Shown: positions 17,891 to 20,429 of the stretch, piece after piece | How positions within the stretch are numbered: the stretch's first letter is position 1 | Layout: every line of letters starts with the position of its first letter | Translations under genes and position numbers: made by a program | The notes under the pieces: model-generated | Seen by the model: only the letters and a program-made list of their open reading frames with translations | What the model was told of the DNA's origin: nothing | Database searches by the model: none | DNA from: Pavlovales sp. CCMP2436 | Taxonomy: Eukaryota > Haptophyta > Pavlovophyceae > Pavlovales | Length of the DNA: 20,429 bases | Direction of reading: 5' to 3' | NCBI GenBank assembly: GCA_026770615.1 | Contig: MU631366.1 | Coordinates: 161,944-182,372 of the forward strand

Positions 17891-18147
17891 CAGTATCCGT
17901 GTGCTCTGCAAAGGTCCCTTGATCCGACTGTTTTCAAAACGCTTGGGTCCGGTGGAGTTCTATCAGGGGACGGACGTATTTCTAGAGATTTACACGTCAT
18001 CCCACTACGCAAGGGCACATAGTGACAGAGCGCGGTACAGAGTGTGTACATATCTAGATGTACGTCCGTCCCCTGACAGCTCTCCATTGGACCCAAGCGT
18101 TAAGAAAACACTCGGATCAAGGGACCTTTGCAGCGCACACGGATACC
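17891..18147. mobile_element. Foldback (long inverted-repeat) element, ~257 bp
   Basis: Arms of about 90 bp at 17891-17981 and 18057-18147 are near reverse complements: GTATCCGTGTG at the left end and CACACGGATAC at the right, with AAGGTCCCTTGATCCGA, CGCTTGGGTCC and CAGGGGACGGACGTA shared inside. There is no open frame of note. A single additional arm occurs at 20250-20342, so this is a repeated MITE-like family. Confidence 0.8.
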
Positions 18148-18177
18148 GTCCCACCGCCAAGGCTGACCAGAGTACTC

Positions 18178-18328
18178 TGGAGCCAGGTCTTGGTTGCTAC
18201 CGAAATTTAAAAAGGCAATTGGCTGAAAACCAGTTTGCAGCTTACAGCAGGGGAGTATTTACAGTACTTATCGCTTTGGCAAATCCCTTGCCGGCAAGGG
18301 ATTCACCAAGAACAGAGTCCTGGCTCCA
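18178..18328 (+). mobile_element. MITE-like element, copy A (151 bp)
   Basis: Bounded by TGGAGCCAGG and its inverse CCTGGCTCCA. Inside are TTGGTTGCTACCG near the left end, a 22-bp perfect palindrome at 18282-18303 (AATCCCTTGCC and its inverse), and AAGAACAGAGT near the right end. Related copies lie at 19759-19892 and 20048-20188 in the opposite orientation. Confidence 0.75.
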
Positions 18329-18393
18329 GCAGCTAGAGCTATCTCGTGTACCGCCCGTCGGCCCCCTACTCGTTTTTTTCGAAAAATTCAATG

Positions 18394-18449
18394 GAAATGC
18401 TGTTTCATTCGACATTTCCAGTTGGAAATGTCGAATAGAATAGCATTTC
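18394..18449. repeat. Near-perfect 27-bp hairpin
   Basis: 18394-18420 and 18423-18449 are inverse copies with two mismatches and a two-base spacer GT. The inner 14 bp (ATTCGACATTTCCA) pair perfectly. It follows MITE copy A and is not part of its termini. Confidence 0.8.
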
Positions 18450-19404
18450 TGCGCTACAACGAAGTACGGGTTACTAGTCAAATAAAAGGGAAAACCCGAG
18501 TTTAGTGACGCACCTATTTCCCTGTGACACTTATGTGTATGATGCCTCTCCTGTTTGACGTGGCTCTTTCCATGAAGTATAGTTTGTTGAGAGAATTATA
18601 ATTTATTCACTTAAGAGGAGGCTTATTGAGTCGCCCTGTCCGGCTGGCTAAAGATACCTTGTTGGGAATCGTGGCCAGGGGAAGGAGATAGCAGCCGCCC
18701 CCGTGAAAAGGGGCAGGCTCGGCAAGCTGCGCACAGCACACGTCATTCTAATATTGTTATATGTGACACCCGTACCACCCGTATGACAGAGTTCCTGCAA
18801 ATGCTGGATGCTGACCGAATGCTCTTTTCCTTCCGCGAGAACCACGGACTATTGCAGGTGCGCCAACCACCCCCCTCCCCCCCTCTTGTAATTTTAAATG
18901 AAATGATTTCTGATTAGGACGTCCGTTCAAGACAGTCTCCCGGACGTGAATCCAGGACCACTCCCCAAGCACACAGATACCGCCCCCCCTGAGCCTGGTT
19001 ACTCAGAGAGCCTGCGGGGCCAAACCGACTTAACCAAAGGGTGCCCACCTATAGGGGCCAATATTGAGAATACTGATTTAAAATATAAATAACATATTCA
19101 CCTTTTTTTTTTAAGCCAGTATATTTAGAGCGCCCAGCATTTGTGTAATTTATTCCGCTCATTCGATCTCTCATCGACGTTGGTTCATAACGACGTCACT
19201 TTTGTAAGTGAATCCGCCGTGCCTTCAGGTAACTCCAGTTGCGCCTACTGTATGCGCTGAAGGCCCACCACTGACGAAAAATCACGTTGTTGAGTTCTTA
19301 TCGCACTGAGTGCTCTGTACGAATGTTAGTTAGCTAGTTAGTTTGAACCTTCAACACACCCGCAATCGCCCTAGGCATTGGGGAGGTGGCTTTCATGATA
19401 TCTG
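18450..19404. other. Noncoding region without recognised gene
   Basis: I see no coding exon, tRNA or known RNA. It contains a C-rich tract (18866-18888), a possible stray end of the foldback family (CACACAGATACCG at about 18970) and the inverted dispersed repeat at 19169-19220. Confidence 0.5.
19169..19220 (-). repeat. Inverted partner of the repeat at 8080-8131
   Basis: Reverse complement of the earlier copy, with an identical 21-base core at 19182-19202. Similarity fades on both sides, so the ends of the element are not clear. Confidence 0.75.
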
Positions 19405-19492
19405 CAGTGGGAGGGGGTATGGATGCCGCTACAAATACTGCGATGTATCAGTGGGAGGGGGTATGGATGCCGTTACAAATACTGCGATGTAT
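19405..19492 (+). repeat. 44-bp tandem duplication
   Basis: Two adjacent 44-base units starting CAGTGGGAGGGGGTATGG (19405 and 19449) that differ at one base (GCCGCT versus GCCGTT). A third unit begins with CAGT and then diverges. Near identity suggests a recent duplication. Confidence 0.9.
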
Positions 19493-19692
19493 CAGTCGTT
19501 TTAAATAGAAAGAAGGACGTATTCGTGTAACTTGAGTAAAGGTGTGAACCAGTCAGCTCGTTAGGTAATTACACCAGGTACATATATTGGTTTGGATGAG
19601 ATGCGAATGCTGTCTACATTTCTGGTTTATATTTGTACATTTAGCAGTTCTGTCTAGTCATACGCCCTGTGCATGTCAAGTCTAAAGCAGGT

Positions 19693-19892
19693 CATGCCCG
19701 TACGCCTTCGGGCTGCAAGTCGGGGAACGGTAAAGAACTCATTTGAAAACATAGCTTCTGGAGCCAGGACTCTGTTCTTGGTGAATCCCTTGCCGGCAAG
19801 GGATTCACAATAGCGATAAGCATTGTAAAGTGTAAACTGGTTTTTAACCAATTACATTGTTGAATTCCGGTAGCAACCAAGACCTGGCTCGA
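19693..19892 (-). mobile_element. Composite repeat: GGGCTGCAAGTCGGG module plus MITE copy B
   Basis: The module at 19693-19729 starts CATGCCCGTACGCC and holds the 15-base core GGGCTGCAAGTCGGG (19710-19724). After about 30 bases comes MITE copy B (19759-19892), inverted relative to copy A, with TGGAGCCAGG at the left and a slightly altered right end. It contains a 28-bp perfect palindrome at 19781-19808. The same module-then-MITE order recurs at 19971-20188. Confidence 0.7.
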
Positions 19893-19970
19893 GCAGAAGT
19901 TTTCGGCGGAGAGACGACGCGGGGAGTCAAATATAAGAAAGAGTCGACCGACGCGCTGACCCTCTCAGGG

Positions 19971-20188
19971 CATGCCCGTACGCCGTTGGGCTGCAAGTCG
20001 GGGGACGTTCAAAAAGGGATTAACAACTGCCGTGGCTGCCCGTCTACTGGAGCCAGGACCCTGTTCTTGGGCAACCCCTCTGGACCTTCGGGGGAGGGAT
20101 GAACAAGCACTTTTTTTTGTATGTCGATTAGCTGTAAACTGTAAACTGGTTTTAGTTTTTAGTCCCTAGCAACCGTGACCTAGCTCCA
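19971..20188 (-). mobile_element. Composite repeat: GGGCTGCAAGTCGGG module plus MITE copy C
   Basis: The module at 19971-20009 has an identical 15-base core at 19988-20002. MITE copy C is at 20048-20188, bounded by TGGAGCCAGG and CCTAGCTCCA. In this copy the central palindrome has decayed. GTAAACTGGTTTT is shared with copy B. It is a more diverged duplicate of the unit at 19693-19892. Confidence 0.7.
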
Positions 20189-20249
20189 GCAATTAGCGAA
20201 CCTTCCGCCCCCGGGAAGGGTCTCCGAACCTCAGCGCTGAGAAACACCC

Positions 20250-20342
20250 GGTATCCGTGTGCTCTGCAAAAGGTCCCTTGATCCGAGTGGTATCTCAACG
20301 CTTGGGTCCGGTGGAGACCTGTCAGGGGACGGACGTATTTAT
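20250..20342 (+). repeat. Single arm of the 17.9-kb foldback family
   Basis: GTATCCGTGTGCTCTGC through CAGGGGACGGACGTA matches the left arm at 17891-17981 in the same orientation. The inverse right arm is not found before the window ends, so it is a solo arm or a copy cut by the window end. Confidence 0.8.
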
Positions 20343-20383
20343 AGATATTTAAGCACTCAAACTAGGGGCGCTTTCGAATCATT

Positions 20384-20419
20384 TTCATAAATAGCAAATA
20401 ATATTCATAAATAGCAAAT
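20384..20419 (+). repeat. 20-bp-period tandem pair
   Basis: TTCATAAATAGCAAAT at 20384-20399 and 20404-20419, in AT-rich sequence at the window end. Confidence 0.85.
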
Positions 20420-20429
20420 GCACACACGC

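Noticed and set aside
18640..18740. Possible structured RNA gene
   Set aside because: Some GC-rich self-complementarity, but no tRNA, 5S or snRNA landmarks could be found.
17891..20342. Repeats as a CRISPR array
   Set aside because: Copies are long, diverged, in both orientations and irregularly spaced, with no uniform spacers and no cas genes.

Overview
The window looks like nuclear DNA of a GC-rich unicellular eukaryote, most likely an alga; a haptophyte or similar lineage would fit, but the sequence alone does not settle this. Reasons: the genes read only when short GT-AG introns (86-207 bp) are removed, the proteins are eukaryotic types (RNF213-like E3 ligase, type II membrane protein, GT-B glycosyltransferase, DRAM-like membrane proteins), no operon or Shine-Dalgarno logic is visible, and the noncoding DNA is full of foldback and MITE-like repeats.

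Layout. 158-7932 (+) is the 3' part of a very large RNF213-like AAA+/ubiquitin ligase gene in seven exons. Its 5' part lies outside the window. It ends in a RING2-like zinc finger, several RNF213-type helical blocks and a C-terminal SAM-like domain. Two in-frame stops and two single-base frame slips sit in otherwise conserved sequence, so it is either a young pseudogene or carries assembly errors. 7933-9477 holds short repeats, a decayed minus-strand gene and a kinase-like scrap. 9478-10402 is an element with inverted ends that carries a chromodomain exon. 10612-11730 (-) is the 3' part of a fucosyltransferase-like glycosyltransferase. 11821-12837 (-) and 13373-14550 (+) are head-to-head paralogues of a six-helix DRAM/Frag1-like membrane protein. 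15504-16599 holds a perfect hairpin followed by a broken, lower-GC capsid-like gene, probably an endogenous ssDNA virus relic. 17019-17716 (+) is the 5' part of a type II membrane protein. From about 17720 to the end there is no gene, only interrelated inverted-repeat elements.

Connections. The truncated genes at 10612-11730 and 17019-17716 have broken ends that face outward and compatible intron phases. One inversion of about 6 kb could have split a single glycosyltransferase gene, carrying the DRAM-like pair and the viral relic with it. A repeat core of the 19.7-20.0 kb elements also forms the start of one intron of the RNF213-like gene, which hints at a mobile source for that intron. No complete new defence system is visible. 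The most notable items are the algal RNF213-like gene, the viral relic, the intron-repeat link, the chromodomain element and the duplicated splice acceptor.
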